Positions 8,668-20,038 of a stretch of DNA of 64,000 bases are shown here, piece by piece (within the stretch, counting starts at the first letter, position 1; every line of letters begins with the position of its first letter). The position numbers and the translations under genes were made by a program. Below the pieces are notes generated by a model. It had not been told where the DNA came from, searched no databases, and saw only the letters and a program-made list of their open reading frames with translations. Origin of the DNA: Limnohabitans sp. WS1. Lineage in GTDB: Bacteria > Pseudomonadota > Gammaproteobacteria > Burkholderiales > Burkholderiaceae_C. The DNA lies in contig NZ_NERU01000001.1 of assembly GCF_003063265.1 (NCBI RefSeq), positions 186,001-250,000 on the forward strand, in the 5' to 3' direction.

Positions 8668-9597
8668 ATGACCAACACCTTACTTACCCACACCACCGTC
8701 CTTTTGAACGAGGCTGTCAGCGAATTGCTGGAGGCCTCCGCAGGCGTGCAGGGCTCTTACGTCGATGCCACTTTTGGGCGAGGCGGCCATTCCCGTTTGA
8801 TCTTGTCCAAACTCGCCAGTCAAGGGCGGCTTCAAGCCTTCGATAAAGACTTGGAGGCCATTGCAGAGGCTGAGCGAATCAATGATGAGCGGTTTTCCAT
8901 CCGCCATGAAGGTTTTTCTCATTTGGGGGACTTGCCGCCTGGCAGTGTCGATGGCGTGCTGATGGACTTGGGCATCAGCTCCCCCCAGATCGACAGCCCC
9001 GAGAGGGGTTTTTCTTTTCGTTTCGATGGCCCCCTGGACATGCGCATGGACACCACGCGCGGGGAAAGTGTGGCCGAATGGCTGGCAACAGCCACGGTGG
9101 ATCAAATCACGGAGGTGATACGTGACTATGGCGAAGAACGGTTTGCTTTTCAGATTGCAAAGGCGCTTGTGGCTCGCCGACAAGAGCGGGGCCCAATTTC
9201 AACCACCGCCGATTTGGCCCAGCTCGTGGCTGACACGGTCAAAACCCGCGAGCCGGGCCAGAACCCTGCAACGCGGACATTTCAGGCTTTTCGGATTTTC
9301 ATCAACGCAGAGCTTGAAGAGCTCGAACAAGCGCTAGCGGCCAGCATTCATGTGCTCGCACCCGGTGGGCGTTTGGTGGTCATCAGTTTCCATTCGCTGG
9401 AAGATCGGATCGTCAAACAGTTCATGGCCAAGCACTCCAAGGAAGTGGTGGATCGGCGTGTGCCGTTTGCTGAGCCCGTGAAGATGCGTTTGAAGACCTG
9501 CGGGCGGATTCGCCCCAGCGACGATGAGGTGAAAGCCAATCCCCGCTCCCGCAGTGCCATCATGCGCATGGCCGAGCGGACCGAGGTGCCTGCATGA
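8668..9597 (+). CDS. rsmH: 16S rRNA m4C1402 methyltransferase RsmH
   Basis: 309 residues. S-adenosylmethionine-dependent N4-methylation of C1402 in 16S rRNA. Seen: the N-terminal [10 protein letters not shown], the SAM-binding loop [23 protein letters not shown], and the C-terminal [15 protein letters not shown]. Second gene of the dcw cluster. Its stop overlaps the ftsL ATG by four bases (ATGA), so translation is probably coupled. Confidence 0.97.
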   Translation: MTNTLLTHTTVLLNEAVSELLEASAGVQGSYVDATFGRGGHSRLILSKLASQGRLQAFDKDLEAIAEAERINDERFSIRHEGFSHLGDLPPGSVDGVLMDLGISSPQIDSPERGFSFRFDGPLDMRMDTTRGESVAEWLATATVDQITEVIRDYGEERFAFQIAKALVARRQERGPISTTADLAQLVADTVKTREPGQNPATRTFQAFRIFINAELEELEQALAASIHVLAPGGRLVVISFHSLEDRIVKQFMAKHSKEVVDRRVPFAEPVKMRLKTCGRIRPSDDEVKANPRSRSAIMRMAERTEVPA

Positions 9598-9896
9598 CTC
9601 GCCTGAGCCTTTTCTTGTTGATCGCCACGGTGGCCAGTGCGTTGTATTTGGTGCACAGCCATTACGAGTCCCGACGTCTGTTCATGGCCTTGGAGATGGC
9701 ACGCAAGGAAGCCAAGCGCTTTGCAGTCGAACATGACCGTTTGCAGGTCGAACAACGAGCTCAAGCTACGCCCTTGCGTGTGGAGCAAATTGCACGGCAG
9801 CAGTTGCAAATGCGCACGGCCTCACCCGCCATCACCCAGTACGTCATGATGGGGGGGCAGGGCCCAGCTCCCACTGCGCAGGGGGGTCGCCCATGA
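9594..9896 (+). CDS. ftsL: Cell division protein FtsL
   Basis: 100 residues: a bitopic membrane protein with a single transmembrane helix near the N-terminus ([17 protein letters not shown]) and a periplasmic coiled coil (residues about 35-75). FtsL joins FtsQ and FtsB to activate FtsW/FtsI septal synthesis. Sequence is poorly conserved in this family; the call rests on size, topology and its fixed place between rsmH and ftsI. Overlaps both neighbours by four bases. Confidence 0.93.
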   Translation: MTRLSLFLLIATVASALYLVHSHYESRRLFMALEMARKEAKRFAVEHDRLQVEQRAQATPLRVEQIARQQLQMRTASPAITQYVMMGGQGPAPTAQGGRP

Positions 9897-11635
9897 GCCG
9901 TGGTCGCAGCGTGCAGCTGTCGTCCAGTCCTTTGCTGGCCAGCAAAACACCCGTTTGGCGCAGCAAACTGATTGTGGCGGCCATGGCTTTGGGCTTCACA
10001 GGTCTGGTGGGGCGGGCTGCTCATGTGCAGGTCATTGAAAATGATTTTTTTATACGCCAAGGTGAGGTGCGTTTTGCGCGAACACTCAGTTTGGCTGCCA
10101 ATCGGGGGCGCATACTCGATCGCAATGGTGTGCTGCTGGCATCCAGCGTGCCCGCCCCCAGCATTTGGGCCAATCCCGAAGACATAGATCGGGCAGACCC
10201 GGTCAAGTTGCGCCGATTGGCCAAACTGCTGGAGATGACGCCTGCCGAGTTGGACAAGAAGTTGCATGACGACGAAAAGACGTTTGTGTGGTTGCGTCGC
10301 CAGCTCGATGAGCCTGTGGTCAAAGAAATTTTGGCGCTCGGCATCAAAGGTGTTTACGACATCAAGGAATACAAGCGGCTCTACCCTGAGGGTGAGGCGG
10401 CAGCACACATTGTGGGATTTACCAATGTGGAAGACCAAGGCCAAGAGGGCGTGGAGCTGGTGTTCCAAAAGCAGCTGTCTGGCAAGTCGGGTTCGCGTCG
10501 CGTGATCAAGGACAGATTGGGCCGCGTGGTGGAAGCCGTGGGCGAAACGGTGCCCCCCGAAGATGGCCAAGACCTGCAACTGAGCATTGACAGCAAAGTC
10601 CAGTTTTACGCTTATCAAAAATTGCGTGAAGCGGTGCTGGAGCACAAAGCCAAAGCGGGCAGTGTGGTGGTGCTGGATGCCCAAACGGGCGAAATCCTGG
10701 CTTTGGCCAATTACCCCAGTTACTCGCCAGACAAGCGGGGCAATCTGGGGGGGGAGCAGTTGCGTAACCGGGCTTTAACCGACACCTTTGAGCCGGGCTC
10801 GACCATGAAGCCGTTTGCAGTGGCTTTGGCCCTTGAAAAAGGTTTGGTCAGACCTGAAACCATGATCCAGACTGCACCCGGTCGGATCAACATCACCGGG
10901 TCCACCATTTCGGATGCCCACCCGCACGGATTGCTTTCCGTCAACGAGGTCATTCAGAAATCCAGCAACGTGGGCACTGTCAAAATGGCCATGCAGTTGC
11001 AGCCGCGAGAAATGTGGGAAATGTTTGCACAAGTGGGTTTTGGTCAAAAACCCCAGCTGCCCTTTCCTGGTGTGGTGAGTGGGCGTTTGCGGCCCTACAA
11101 ATCATGGCGTCCGATTGAGCAGGCGACCATGAGCTATGGGTACGGCATATCCGGCAGCTTGTTTCAAGTGGCCCGTGCCTACACCGTGTTCGCGCGAGAT
11201 GGTGAAGTGGTGCCTGCTACCTTGCTCAAGACCGATGGACAGGTTCACGGTGAGCGGGTGCTCAGCGTTCAAAACGCCAAGGCCATGCGCAAGATGTTGC
11301 AAATGGCTGCAGGCCCGGGCGGAACGGCACAAAAAGCTCAAACCATGGGTTATTCCGTGGGGGGCAAAACCGGCACCGCTCACAAGCAAGAGGGCAAAGG
11401 GTACGCAGGCAAAAAGTACCGGGGGTTTTTTGTCGGCATGGCGCCCATTGAGGCTCCCCGGATCATTGTGGCCGTGATGATCGATGAGCCCAGCAATGGT
11501 CGTTATTACGGCGGTGATGTGGCCGCTCCGGTGTTCAGTCAGACAGTTCAACAAACCTTGCGCTTGATGGGGGTGCAACCCGATATTGCCGTGAAACCAC
11601 AAATTGTGGCCAAGTCGGTGGAGGAGTCATTTTGA
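9893..11635 (+). CDS. ftsI: Septal peptidoglycan transpeptidase FtsI (PBP3)
   Basis: 580 residues. N-terminal membrane anchor (about residues 24-43), PBP dimerisation domain, then the transpeptidase domain with SxxK (STMK, Ser about 303), SSN (about 357) and KTGT (about 492). It crosslinks septal peptidoglycan and works with FtsW. The C-terminus is periplasmic. Overlaps ftsL by ATGA and murE by TTGA. Confidence 0.97.
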   Translation: MSRGRSVQLSSSPLLASKTPVWRSKLIVAAMALGFTGLVGRAAHVQVIENDFFIRQGEVRFARTLSLAANRGRILDRNGVLLASSVPAPSIWANPEDIDRADPVKLRRLAKLLEMTPAELDKKLHDDEKTFVWLRRQLDEPVVKEILALGIKGVYDIKEYKRLYPEGEAAAHIVGFTNVEDQGQEGVELVFQKQLSGKSGSRRVIKDRLGRVVEAVGETVPPEDGQDLQLSIDSKVQFYAYQKLREAVLEHKAKAGSVVVLDAQTGEILALANYPSYSPDKRGNLGGEQLRNRALTDTFEPGSTMKPFAVALALEKGLVRPETMIQTAPGRINITGSTISDAHPHGLLSVNEVIQKSSNVGTVKMAMQLQPREMWEMFAQVGFGQKPQLPFPGVVSGRLRPYKSWRPIEQATMSYGYGISGSLFQVARAYTVFARDGEVVPATLLKTDGQVHGERVLSVQNAKAMRKMLQMAAGPGGTAQKAQTMGYSVGGKTGTAHKQEGKGYAGKKYRGFFVGMAPIEAPRIIVAVMIDEPSNGRYYGGDVAAPVFSQTVQQTLRLMGVQPDIAVKPQIVAKSVEESF

Positions 11636-13176
11636 TCCACACCTTGCACACCGCAACCGAGGCCGCTCAATGGTTGAGCAGCCGAGTGAGCGGTGTTTTG
11701 CGCACCGATAGCCGCATGGTTGGGCCTGGCGATGCATTCATTGCCTGGCCAGGAGCTGCCACCGATGGGCGCAGGTATTTGATGCAAGCCTTGCAACAAG
11801 GCGCGAGCGCGTGTTTGATGGAGGCCCAGGACCATGAGCCTTGGCTTGAGGCTGTGTCGCCTGAATGGCATTCGGCCTTGGCTGTCATGCCAGGTCTGAA
11901 AGCCCAGACGGGTTGGGTGGCCGATGCCTATTACCAACACCCCAGTCAAGCGCTGAGTGTGCTGGCCGTTACGGGTACCAATGGCAAGACTTCGACGGCT
12001 TGGTGGTTGGCACAGGCGCTGTCATCACCGGTGTTGCAGCAAACCTGCGGTTTGGTGGGAACTTTGGGTGTGGGTCAATTGCCGTATTTGCACAGCACGG
12101 GCATGACCACCCCTGACCCGGTGCTGTTGCAGCGCCAGTTCCGTGCGTTTGTCGATGACGGTGTACGCCATTGCGCCATCGAGGCGTCCTCGATTGGTTT
12201 GGCCGAGCATCGACTCGACGGCACCCGCATGGGTGTGGCGGTTTTCACCAATTTCACCCAAGACCATCTCGACTACCACGGGGACATGTCCCATTATTGG
12301 GCGGCCAAAGCCGCCTTGTTTGCCTGGCCGGGCCTGCATTCGGCTGTCATCAACATGGATGATGCACAAGGTGCTGCATTGGCGCGTCAACTGGAAAACA
12401 CGGATTTGTCTGTCTGGACCTGTTCACGCCGTGGCCCCGCACGTTTGCAAGCGGTGGCATTGCCTCACCCACAAGGTATCGCCTTTGAAGTGCATGAGGG
12501 TCATGAAGTCCAGACCTTGTACACCGGTTTGCTGGGCGACTACAACATCGACAACTTGTTGGGCGTTTTGGGTGCCATGAGGGCATTGGGCATTGGCTTG
12601 GCGCAAGCCGTACAAGCCTGTCGCCACCTGACTTCGGTGCCAGGACGCATGCAAGCGGTGACCTTGGATCAGTCCTTGGATCCCGCCATCGGTGATCAGC
12701 AACAGCTTCCCATGGTGGTGATTGACTACGCCCACACCCCTGATGCGGTGTCACATGCTTTGCTTGCTTTGCGCTCTGTGGCCTCGGCCAGAGGGGGACA
12801 GCTGTGGTGTGTTTTGGGTTGTGGTGGCGACCGTGATGCGAGCAAACGGCCACAAATGGCTGCTGCTGCACAGGCCGCTGCCGATCAACTGATGCTCACC
12901 AGCGACAACCCTCGATCTGAATCACCAGAGGCCATTGTCAATGACATGATCGCCGGTCTGATTCGGCCAGAGCTCGTGCGCGTTCAACTTGACCGTGCGA
13001 GGGCTGTGAGTGAGGTGCTTGCTTTGGTCGATGTCAAAGATGTGGTGTTGGTGGCCGGCAAAGGCCACGAGACCACGCAAGAAATCATGGGTGTTTTCCA
13101 TCCCTATTCAGACGAGTCGCAAGTTGTGTCGGCATTGAAACTGCGCTTCGCATGCCTTGATGGGGTGGTGCAATGA
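11632..13176 (+). CDS. murE: UDP-MurNAc-tripeptide synthetase MurE
   Basis: 514 residues. Adds meso-DAP to UDP-MurNAc-L-Ala-D-Glu. ATP-binding loop GTNGKTST at about residue 114, carbamylated-lysine region, and the DNPR motif (TSDNPRSESP, about residue 425), which marks meso-DAP rather than lysine specificity and fits dapF in this window. The start is a TTG at 11632 overlapping the ftsI stop, followed by MIHTLHTATEAAQWL; no better ATG exists nearby. Confidence 0.96.
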   Translation: MIHTLHTATEAAQWLSSRVSGVLRTDSRMVGPGDAFIAWPGAATDGRRYLMQALQQGASACLMEAQDHEPWLEAVSPEWHSALAVMPGLKAQTGWVADAYYQHPSQALSVLAVTGTNGKTSTAWWLAQALSSPVLQQTCGLVGTLGVGQLPYLHSTGMTTPDPVLLQRQFRAFVDDGVRHCAIEASSIGLAEHRLDGTRMGVAVFTNFTQDHLDYHGDMSHYWAAKAALFAWPGLHSAVINMDDAQGAALARQLENTDLSVWTCSRRGPARLQAVALPHPQGIAFEVHEGHEVQTLYTGLLGDYNIDNLLGVLGAMRALGIGLAQAVQACRHLTSVPGRMQAVTLDQSLDPAIGDQQQLPMVVIDYAHTPDAVSHALLALRSVASARGGQLWCVLGCGGDRDASKRPQMAAAAQAAADQLMLTSDNPRSESPEAIVNDMIAGLIRPELVRVQLDRARAVSEVLALVDVKDVVLVAGKGHETTQEIMGVFHPYSDESQVVSALKLRFACLDGVVQ

Positions 13177-14654
13177 TGGCGCATCACACCCCCATGAAGT
13201 TGAATCTCAACCAAGCCTTGCTCTGGCTCAGCCATGCACAGGGTGTGGGTTTGACGTCCGTGCTGGCCGATCGCGTGCACACCGACAGCCGCAGTTTGCA
13301 ATCGGGTGATTTGTTTGTGGCCCTGAGAGGTGAGCGCTTTGATGGCCATCAGTTCATCGGCCAAGCCAAAGCGCAAGGAGCCGTGGGCGTGGTGTGTGAA
13401 CCCTCGGGTCAAGATTTGGCCATCCATCATGGCTTGCCCGCTTTGATTGTCCCTGACGCCCGCATCGCCTTGGGTGAACTGGCTCAAGGCTGGCGCTCGC
13501 AGTTCAATCTGCCCCTGATTGCGGTGACGGGCAGCAATGGCAAAACCACCGTCACTCAAATGATTGCGTCCATCTTGCGCGAGCACGCAGGTGAACAGGC
13601 CTTGTCCACCCAGGGCAACCTGAACAATGACATTGGCGTGCCACTGACCTTGCTCAATCTGCGCGCCCACCACACCATTGCTGTGGTCGAATTGGGCATG
13701 AACCATCCGGGCGAGATTGCCTATTTGGCTCGCTTGGCCCAAGCCAACGTGGCTTTGGTCAACAACGCACAACGTGAACACCAAGAGTTCATGGGCACCG
13801 TCGAAGCTGTGGCCCACGAAAATGGTGCGGTGTTGCATGCCTTGCCTTCCAGTGGTGTGGCCATTTACCCTGCAGACGAAACCTTCACGCCCGTGTGGCA
13901 AGCGCTGTCGGGTGCGCGTGCCCAACGCACCTTTGCCATGCCAACGGGTGGCATCCCAACCGCTCAAGTTGCCCATTCACGCGTGGACGTCTGTGCGGAT
14001 GACGTGGTTTGGCAATCCGATGCTTGGCAATTCGCGTTGGTCACGCCTCAGGGGACGGCCCCTGTTTTGCTGCACATTGCAGGCCGTCATAACGTCAAAA
14101 ATGCATTGGCTGCAAGCGCCTGCGCACTGGCAGCGGGCGTGCCGTTGGCCACTGTGGTGCAAGGTTTGCAAGCATTTGAACCCGTGAAAGGCCGTTCACG
14201 GGCATGGGTTGTGCCAAGCCCATTGGGCAGCATCACCTTGGTAGATGACACCTACAACGCCAACCCTGACTCTGTGCGTGCAGCCATTGATGTGCTGGCC
14301 GAGTTGCCCGCACCCCGTTTGTTGGTATTGGGTGACATGGGCGAAGTGGGTGATCAGGGGGCCGAGTTTCATGCCGAAGTCGGCCGCTATGCAGCCGAGC
14401 GCGGCATCGAAGTTTTTTACACCTTGGGCGACTTGTCCGAGCATGCCGCTCGCGCATTTGGTGCGGCCCATCATTGCGCCAGCATGGACCAGTTGTTGGC
14501 CCTTGTGTTGCACAACATGCATCAATTTCAAAGTGTGCTGGTCAAAGGCTCGCGCTTCATGAAGATGGAGCGCGTGGTTCAAGCCCTTCTGTCACGGGGC
14601 GATGACCAGCGCACAGCACATCACGATCAAAAAGGGGAGGCCCATGCTGCTTAG
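13173..14654 (+). CDS. murF: UDP-MurNAc-pentapeptide synthetase MurF
   Basis: 493 residues. Ligates D-Ala-D-Ala to UDP-MurNAc-tripeptide. Mur ligase architecture with [17 protein letters not shown]-loop [13 protein letters not shown] (about residue 119), [12 protein letters not shown] and the [11 protein letters not shown] motif characteristic of MurF. ATG 13173 overlaps the murE stop; further in-frame ATGs at 13176 and 13194 are possible. Its 3' end overlaps the mraY start by 11 bp. Confidence 0.96.
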   Translation: MMAHHTPMKLNLNQALLWLSHAQGVGLTSVLADRVHTDSRSLQSGDLFVALRGERFDGHQFIGQAKAQGAVGVVCEPSGQDLAIHHGLPALIVPDARIALGELAQGWRSQFNLPLIAVTGSNGKTTVTQMIASILREHAGEQALSTQGNLNNDIGVPLTLLNLRAHHTIAVVELGMNHPGEIAYLARLAQANVALVNNAQREHQEFMGTVEAVAHENGAVLHALPSSGVAIYPADETFTPVWQALSGARAQRTFAMPTGGIPTAQVAHSRVDVCADDVVWQSDAWQFALVTPQGTAPVLLHIAGRHNVKNALAASACALAAGVPLATVVQGLQAFEPVKGRSRAWVVPSPLGSITLVDDTYNANPDSVRAAIDVLAELPAPRLLVLGDMGEVGDQGAEFHAEVGRYAAERGIEVFYTLGDLSEHAARAFGAAHHCASMDQLLALVLHNMHQFQSVLVKGSRFMKMERVVQALLSRGDDQRTAHHDQKGEAHAA

Positions 14655-15822
14655 TTTGGCCCAATGGTTGCAAAGTTTGTCACCCGAGTGGGGCTTTTTG
14701 CGCGTTTTTCAATACATCACCTTCCGTGCCGTGATGGCCGCGATGACGGCCTTGTTGATTGGTTTGGCCGCAGGGCCGTGGGTGATCCGTCGCCTGACAT
14801 CTCTCAAAATTGGCCAGCCTATCCGAGGCTATGGCATGGAGTCTCACCTGTCCAAAAGTGGCACGCCCACCATGGGGGGGGTGCTGATTCTGTTGTCCAT
14901 TGCAGTTTCCACCTTGTTGTGGTTTGACCTGTCCAACCGATTTGTCTGGATTGTGTTGATCGTCACCCTGGGTTTTGGTGCCATTGGTTGGGTGGATGAC
15001 TGGCGCAAGGTCGTCAACAAAGATCCTGAGGGCATGCGCTCGCGTGAAAAGTACTTCTGGCAATCGGTGGTGGGCTTGCTGGCGGCGCTGTATTTGGTGT
15101 TCAGTATTTCAGAAGTGTCCAACATGCGCGTGCTCGACTTGTTTGGCAAATGGGTCTTGTCAGGCTTTGATGTCAACTTGCCGCCCAAGGCAGGCCTGCA
15201 AGTGCCGTTTTTCAAAGAAATCAACTACCCCTTGGGCGTCTTGGGCTTTGTGGTCATGACCTATTTGGTCATTGTGGGCGCCAGCAACGCGGTCAACCTC
15301 ACCGATGGCTTGGATGGTTTGGCGATCATGCCTGTGGTGATGGTTGGTTCCGCTTTGGGTGTGTTTGCTTATGTGACGGGCAGCTCGGTTTATTCCAAAT
15401 ACCTGTTTTTGCCACACATCCCAGGTTCGGGCGAGTTGATGATATTTTGCGCAGCCATGGCGGGTGCCGGTTTGGCGTTCTTGTGGTTCAACACGCATCC
15501 AGCGCAGGTTTTCATGGGTGATGTGGGGGCTTTGGCTTTGGGGGCTGCGTTGGGCACCATCGCGGTCATCGTGCGACAGGAAATCGTGCTGGCCATCATG
15601 GGCGGTATTTTTGTGGTCGAAGCTTTGTCGGTCATGGCCCAAGTGGCTTGGTTCAAATACACCAAAAAGAAATACGGCCAAGGTCGACGCATTCTGAAAA
15701 TGGCCCCATTGCACCACCATTTCGAAAAAAGCGGCTGGAAAGAAACGCAGGTGGTGGTGCGGTTCTGGATCATCACCATGCTGCTGTGCCTGGTGGGTTT
15801 GTCAACCCTGAAGCTGAGGTAA
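14644..15822 (+). CDS. mraY: Phospho-MurNAc-pentapeptide transferase MraY
   Basis: 392 residues, an integral membrane enzyme with about ten helices that makes lipid I from UDP-MurNAc-pentapeptide and undecaprenyl phosphate. Conserved stretches: [22 protein letters not shown] with the aspartate pair, [20 protein letters not shown] and [15 protein letters not shown] 14644 was chosen because [10 protein letters not shown] is the normal N-terminus and GGGGAGG lies 5 bases upstream; the open frame continues 14 codons into murF. Confidence 0.97.
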   Translation: MLLSLAQWLQSLSPEWGFLRVFQYITFRAVMAAMTALLIGLAAGPWVIRRLTSLKIGQPIRGYGMESHLSKSGTPTMGGVLILLSIAVSTLLWFDLSNRFVWIVLIVTLGFGAIGWVDDWRKVVNKDPEGMRSREKYFWQSVVGLLAALYLVFSISEVSNMRVLDLFGKWVLSGFDVNLPPKAGLQVPFFKEINYPLGVLGFVVMTYLVIVGASNAVNLTDGLDGLAIMPVVMVGSALGVFAYVTGSSVYSKYLFLPHIPGSGELMIFCAAMAGAGLAFLWFNTHPAQVFMGDVGALALGAALGTIAVIVRQEIVLAIMGGIFVVEALSVMAQVAWFKYTKKKYGQGRRILKMAPLHHHFEKSGWKETQVVVRFWIITMLLCLVGLSTLKLR

Positions 15823-15825
15823 GCC

Positions 15826-17679
15826 ATGCAGCTTCAGGGTCAACACGTTCTGATTCTTGGTTTGGGTGCTTCGGGCCTGACAATGGCCCGTTGGTGCGCG
15901 CATGCCGGGGCCAGTGTCACCGTGGCCGATACCCGTGACACGCCACCCCAGTTGCTGGCTTTGCAAGCCGAATGGCCTGATGTGCGTTTTGTTCCTGGGC
16001 CTTTTGCCGCGGGATTGGTCGAAGGCACTTCGGTGCGAGCTGTCTTTCGAAGCCCCGGCCTGAGCCCGGAGGTGGTGGCCCCGGTGCTGGATGCGGCCAA
16101 AGCCATGGGCTTGTGGCAAGGCGGTGAGCTGAGCCTGTTTGCAGCAGGCTTGCAAGACTTGAAAACCCGATTTGGCTACGCACCCCAGGTGTTGGCCATC
16201 ACCGGCACCAACGGCAAAACCACAGTGACTTCGTTGACCGGGCAGTTGGTTGCGCGTGCAGGCAAAACGGTGAAAGTGGCAGGCAACATTGGCCCCACAT
16301 TGCTCGACACCTTGACTCAGGCCATGGCCCAAGCCAAGGCCCAGCTGGCGCAGGATGAGGTTTTGGAACAAACAGAGCCTGAAGTGGTCAGCCGTGATGC
16401 CGAGGTCAGCAACGCAGACGATGCATCGCTTTCGCAAACAGAACAGATAGCGATTCCACTGCAAGCTGCAGTCGAACCCAGCACAGAGCACAACGAGGCC
16501 CCTGCGGTGTTGGACAGTGCCATGCCCTTGGACGCGCAAGCCACTGACAACGAAGAAAATTCAGCCCAAGCCCAGGCCAGCGAAGTGGAAGACGCCACCC
16601 AGATCGAGGACGAAGAGTTGACGGTCCCCCAAGCCGCGGTCATGGCACCTGTGCTGGTGCACCCCATGGCCCAAGCATTGCCGCAAGTCTGGGTGCTGGA
16701 GTTGTCGAGCTTTCAACTCGACAGCAGCGAGGGCTTTGAACCCACTGCTGCCACCGTTTTGAACCTCTCGCAAGACCATTTGGACTGGCATGGCAGCATG
16801 GCCGCCTATGGCCAAGCCAAAGCCAGAATTTTTGGTAAGCAGGCTTTGATGGTGCTCAATCGCGATGATTTGCAAGTCATGGACATGCGTCCAGCGCCCA
16901 TCAAGGTCAAACTGCAAAAACCCATGGAGCGTGCCTGCTTGACCTTTGGTGCAGACATGCCTCAAAGGCCGGGGGACTTCGGCATTGAAGTGACCCATGG
17001 CATGACCTGGTTGGTTCGTGCGCTGGAGGCCGATGAAACGCGTCGCCGCCGCAAAGACGAAGCAGAAGAGTTGCACTTTCAGCGCTTGATGCCGGCCGAT
17101 GCCTTGCGCATTCGGGGGCGGCACAACGCCGTCAACGCCTTGGCGGCGTTGGCCTTGGCGGCCAGTGCTGGATGTGCTTTGGGACCCATGCTGTATGGAC
17201 TGCGTGAGTATCGGGGTGAGCCGCACCGAGTAGAGCCGGTGGCCATCGTCCACGACGTTGAGTACTTTGATGATAGCAAGGGCACCAATGTGGGAGCCAC
17301 GGTTGCCGCTTTGCAAGGCCTGGGTGCCGAGCGAAGCGTGGTGGTGATCATGGGCGGGGAGGGCAAGGGTCAGGATTTTTCACCTCTGGCCGCGCCCGTC
17401 GCAAGGTATGTCCGGGGTGTGATTCTGATTGGTCGGGATGCGCCCGTCATTCGTGAGGCCTTGCTGGGCACAGGTGTTCCATTGAGCGATGCGCAGGACA
17501 TGCACGATGCAGTGAGGCAAGCGGCTGGCCTGGCACATTCGGGTGATGCTGTGCTGATGTCGCCCGCCTGCGCCAGTTTTGACATGTTCGACAACTATGG
17601 ACACCGGGCGGAAGTGTTTTGCCAAGCTGTGGCGGCTTTGGCTCAAGATGCTGGCGTGTCCATGGAGGGCGGCCTGTGA
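15826..17679 (+). CDS. murD: UDP-MurNAc-L-alanine:D-glutamate ligase MurD with large acidic insertion
   Basis: 617 residues, against about 440-460 in most bacteria. Conserved parts are intact: [14 protein letters not shown]-loop [14 protein letters not shown] (about residue 126), [43 protein letters not shown] and [11 protein letters not shown]. The excess is mainly a run of about 118 residues (about 165-283) rich in Glu, Asp, Ala and Gln, inserted in the central ATPase domain just before [12 protein letters not shown] second short basic insertion ([12 protein letters not shown]) lies near residue 405. The reading frame is open throughout, so it is expected to be active. Overlaps ftsW by GTGA. 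Confidence 0.95.
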   Translation: MQLQGQHVLILGLGASGLTMARWCAHAGASVTVADTRDTPPQLLALQAEWPDVRFVPGPFAAGLVEGTSVRAVFRSPGLSPEVVAPVLDAAKAMGLWQGGELSLFAAGLQDLKTRFGYAPQVLAITGTNGKTTVTSLTGQLVARAGKTVKVAGNIGPTLLDTLTQAMAQAKAQLAQDEVLEQTEPEVVSRDAEVSNADDASLSQTEQIAIPLQAAVEPSTEHNEAPAVLDSAMPLDAQATDNEENSAQAQASEVEDATQIEDEELTVPQAAVMAPVLVHPMAQALPQVWVLELSSFQLDSSEGFEPTAATVLNLSQDHLDWHGSMAAYGQAKARIFGKQALMVLNRDDLQVMDMRPAPIKVKLQKPMERACLTFGADMPQRPGDFGIEVTHGMTWLVRALEADETRRRRKDEAEELHFQRLMPADALRIRGRHNAVNALAALALAASAGCALGPMLYGLREYRGEPHRVEPVAIVHDVEYFDDSKGTNVGATVAALQGLGAERSVVVIMGGEGKGQDFSPLAAPVARYVRGVILIGRDAPVIREALLGTGVPLSDAQDMHDAVRQAAGLAHSGDAVLMSPACASFDMFDNYGHRAEVFCQAVAALAQDAGVSMEGGL

Positions 17680-18971
17680 GCGAAACCTTGAACTTGGCCC
17701 AGCGCATGCAAACCACGTTGGCACGTTGGGGGGCGGTTTTTGGCGGTGCTGTGGGTGGAGCGGTCCATGCCCAGGCCTTGCCGGTCAATTTGGGTGGCTA
17801 CGAATTTGCCCGCCCACCCTCCAGCACAGCAGCCAGTTTGCAGGGCGTGGACAAAGTCTTGGTCGGGGTTGTGGTGGCCTTGCTGATGTGGGGCATGGTC
17901 ATGGTGTATTCGGCATCGATTGCCATGCCGGATAACCCCAAATTTTCTCGTTATACACACACCCACTTTTTGGTGCGGCATGCCATCTCGATGGTGGCCG
18001 GTTGTGTCATGGCCTTGTTGGCCTTCCAAGTGCCCATGCAAAACTGGGAGAAAGTCGCCAAGCCCTTGTTTGTGCTGTCTTTGCTCTTGCTGGCCTTGGT
18101 GTTGATTCCGTTTATTGGCAAAGGGGTCAATGGTGCCAGGCGTTGGATTTCCTTTGGCGTGATCAATTTTCAGCCCTCGGAGCTGGCGAAGTTGGCCACC
18201 ATCATTTATGCCGCTGACTACATGGTCCGCAAAATGGATGTGAAGGAAGACTTTATTCGTGCCGTATGGCCCATGGGCACTGCAGTGGCTTTGGCTGGGG
18301 TGTTTTTGCTGGCTGAGCCTGACATGGGGGCTTTCATGGTGATCGCCATCATTGCCATGGGCATCTTGTTTCTGGGTGGCGTCAATGCCCGCATGTTCTT
18401 TCTGATCTTTACCGTTTTGGTCTCTGCCTTTGTGATCATGATTGCGGTGTCTCCATGGCGTCGAGAGCGAATTTTTGCCTACCTGGACCCCTTCAGTGCC
18501 GAACATGCTTTGAGCAAAGGTTACCAGTTGTCGCACTCCTTGATTGCCATCGGCCGAGGCGAAATTTGGGGTGTTGGTTTGGGCGGGAGTGTCGAGAAAT
18601 TGCATTGGCTGCCCGAGGCGCACACGGACTTTTTATTGGCCGTGATTGGTGAAGAGTTTGGATTGATCGGTGTGTCCTTGGTCATCTTTTTGTTCTTGTG
18701 GCTCAGTCGGCGAATCATGGTGATTGGGCGTCAGGCGATTGCGCTGGAAAAAGTGTTTTCAGGTTTGGTGGCGCAAGGGGTCGGTATCTGGATTGGATTT
18801 CAGGCCTTCATCAACATGGGTGTGAACCTGGGCGCTTTGCCCACCAAGGGGCTGACTTTGCCACTGATGAGCTATGGCGGGTCCGCCATCATGATGAATC
18901 TGATTGCGATTGCCATCGTTTTGCGCATTGACATTGAAAACAAAAAAATGATGCGTGGAGGGCGACCATGA
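17676..18971 (+). CDS. ftsW: Septal peptidoglycan glycosyltransferase FtsW
   Basis: 431 residues, SEDS family, about ten transmembrane helices. Polymerises lipid II at the septum with FtsI. Recognised by [47 protein letters not shown] and [18 protein letters not shown]. The GTG at 17676 overlaps the murD stop and was chosen over an open frame starting 19 codons inside murD. The N-terminus carries about 60 cytoplasmic residues before the first helix. Confidence 0.96.
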   Translation: MSETLNLAQRMQTTLARWGAVFGGAVGGAVHAQALPVNLGGYEFARPPSSTAASLQGVDKVLVGVVVALLMWGMVMVYSASIAMPDNPKFSRYTHTHFLVRHAISMVAGCVMALLAFQVPMQNWEKVAKPLFVLSLLLLALVLIPFIGKGVNGARRWISFGVINFQPSELAKLATIIYAADYMVRKMDVKEDFIRAVWPMGTAVALAGVFLLAEPDMGAFMVIAIIAMGILFLGGVNARMFFLIFTVLVSAFVIMIAVSPWRRERIFAYLDPFSAEHALSKGYQLSHSLIAIGRGEIWGVGLGGSVEKLHWLPEAHTDFLLAVIGEEFGLIGVSLVIFLFLWLSRRIMVIGRQAIALEKVFSGLVAQGVGIWIGFQAFINMGVNLGALPTKGLTLPLMSYGGSAIMMNLIAIAIVLRIDIENKKMMRGGRP

Positions 18972-20038
18972 ACACCAAGACGAAAACAGCCTTGGTCATG
19001 GCCGGGGGCACAGGGGGGCACATCTTCCCGGGATTGGCCGTGGCCCAGGCACTGCGAGACGCGGGCTGGCGTGTGCATTGGTTGGGCGCCCCCAACAGCA
19101 TGGAGCACGATTTGGTGCCTGCTCGAGGTTTTGCTTTCGAATCGGTGGATTTTGCGGGCGTACGCGGCAAAGGTTTGCAGACACTGATGGTCTTGCCTTG
19201 GCGTTTGCTGCGGGCATTTTGGCAAAGCGTGCAGGTGATTCGACGTGTCCAACCCGATGTGGTGTTGGGTTTGGGGGGCTACATCACATTTCCTGGCGGG
19301 ATGATGGCCAGCTTGTGGGGCAAACCGTTGATTTTGCATGAGCAAAATTCGGTGGCGGGCATGGCCAACAAGGTCTTGGCGCAACTGGCTGATCGGGTGT
19401 TCACGGCTTTTCCGGGTGTTTTCAAAACGGGGCAGTGGGTGGGAAATCCCCTGCGTCGAGCCTTTACCGAGCAGGCATCGCCCGCTGAACGCTACGCCGC
19501 CCGCACAGGTCCCTTGCGCTTGCTGGTCGTGGGGGGCAGTTTGGGGGCCAAAGCCTTGAATGACATGGTGCCCAAGGCTTTGGCCTTGTTGCCACCAGAA
19601 AGCCGTCCACAAGTGGTCCACCAAAGCGGTGCCAAACAAATTGAAGCCTTGCGAGCCAATTACCAGGCGGCGGGTGTGCAGGCTGAATTAACCCCCTTCA
19701 TTGACGACACGGCCACAGCCTTTGCTCAGGCCGATTTGGTGATCTGCCGTGCGGGTGCCAGCACCGTGACCGAATTGTCGGCTGTAGGTGTGGCGGCCAT
19801 GTTTGTGCCTTTTCCATTTGCGGTGGATGACCATCAAACCACCAATGCCCAATTTTTGGTGGCATCGGGCGGTGGTTGGTTGATCCCGCAATCTGAATTG
19901 ACCGCTGAAAGTTTGGCAGAACGGTTGAAAGCTCTGGATCGGGACCAATTGCAGGATGTGGCTGAAAGTGCCTGGGTCCATAGAAAAACAAATGCAACAA
20001 GAGAGGTTGTGATGGCTTGTGAGGAGTTGGCAGCATGA
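18968..20038 (+). CDS. murG: Lipid II synthase MurG
   Basis: 356 residues. GT-B glycosyltransferase that adds GlcNAc to lipid I on the cytoplasmic membrane face. Glycine-rich donor/acceptor loops [16 protein letters not shown] and [14 protein letters not shown]-terminal UDP-GlcNAc site [15 protein letters not shown] and [14 protein letters not shown]. Overlaps ftsW and murC by four bases each. Confidence 0.97.
   Translation: MNTKTKTALVMAGGTGGHIFPGLAVAQALRDAGWRVHWLGAPNSMEHDLVPARGFAFESVDFAGVRGKGLQTLMVLPWRLLRAFWQSVQVIRRVQPDVVLGLGGYITFPGGMMASLWGKPLILHEQNSVAGMANKVLAQLADRVFTAFPGVFKTGQWVGNPLRRAFTEQASPAERYAARTGPLRLLVVGGSLGAKALNDMVPKALALLPPESRPQVVHQSGAKQIEALRANYQAAGVQAELTPFIDDTATAFAQADLVICRAGASTVTELSAVGVAAMFVPFPFAVDDHQTTNAQFLVASGGGWLIPQSELTAESLAERLKALDRDQLQDVAESAWVHRKTNATREVVMACEELAA

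Noticed and set aside
16317..16690. Frameshift or inserted gene inside murD
   Set aside because: The frame stays open, all Mur motifs before and after are in frame, and the insert has no start, stop or domain of its own.
16561..17316. 251-codon antisense frame inside murD
   Set aside because: No family resemblance; arises from the codon bias of murD on the other strand.
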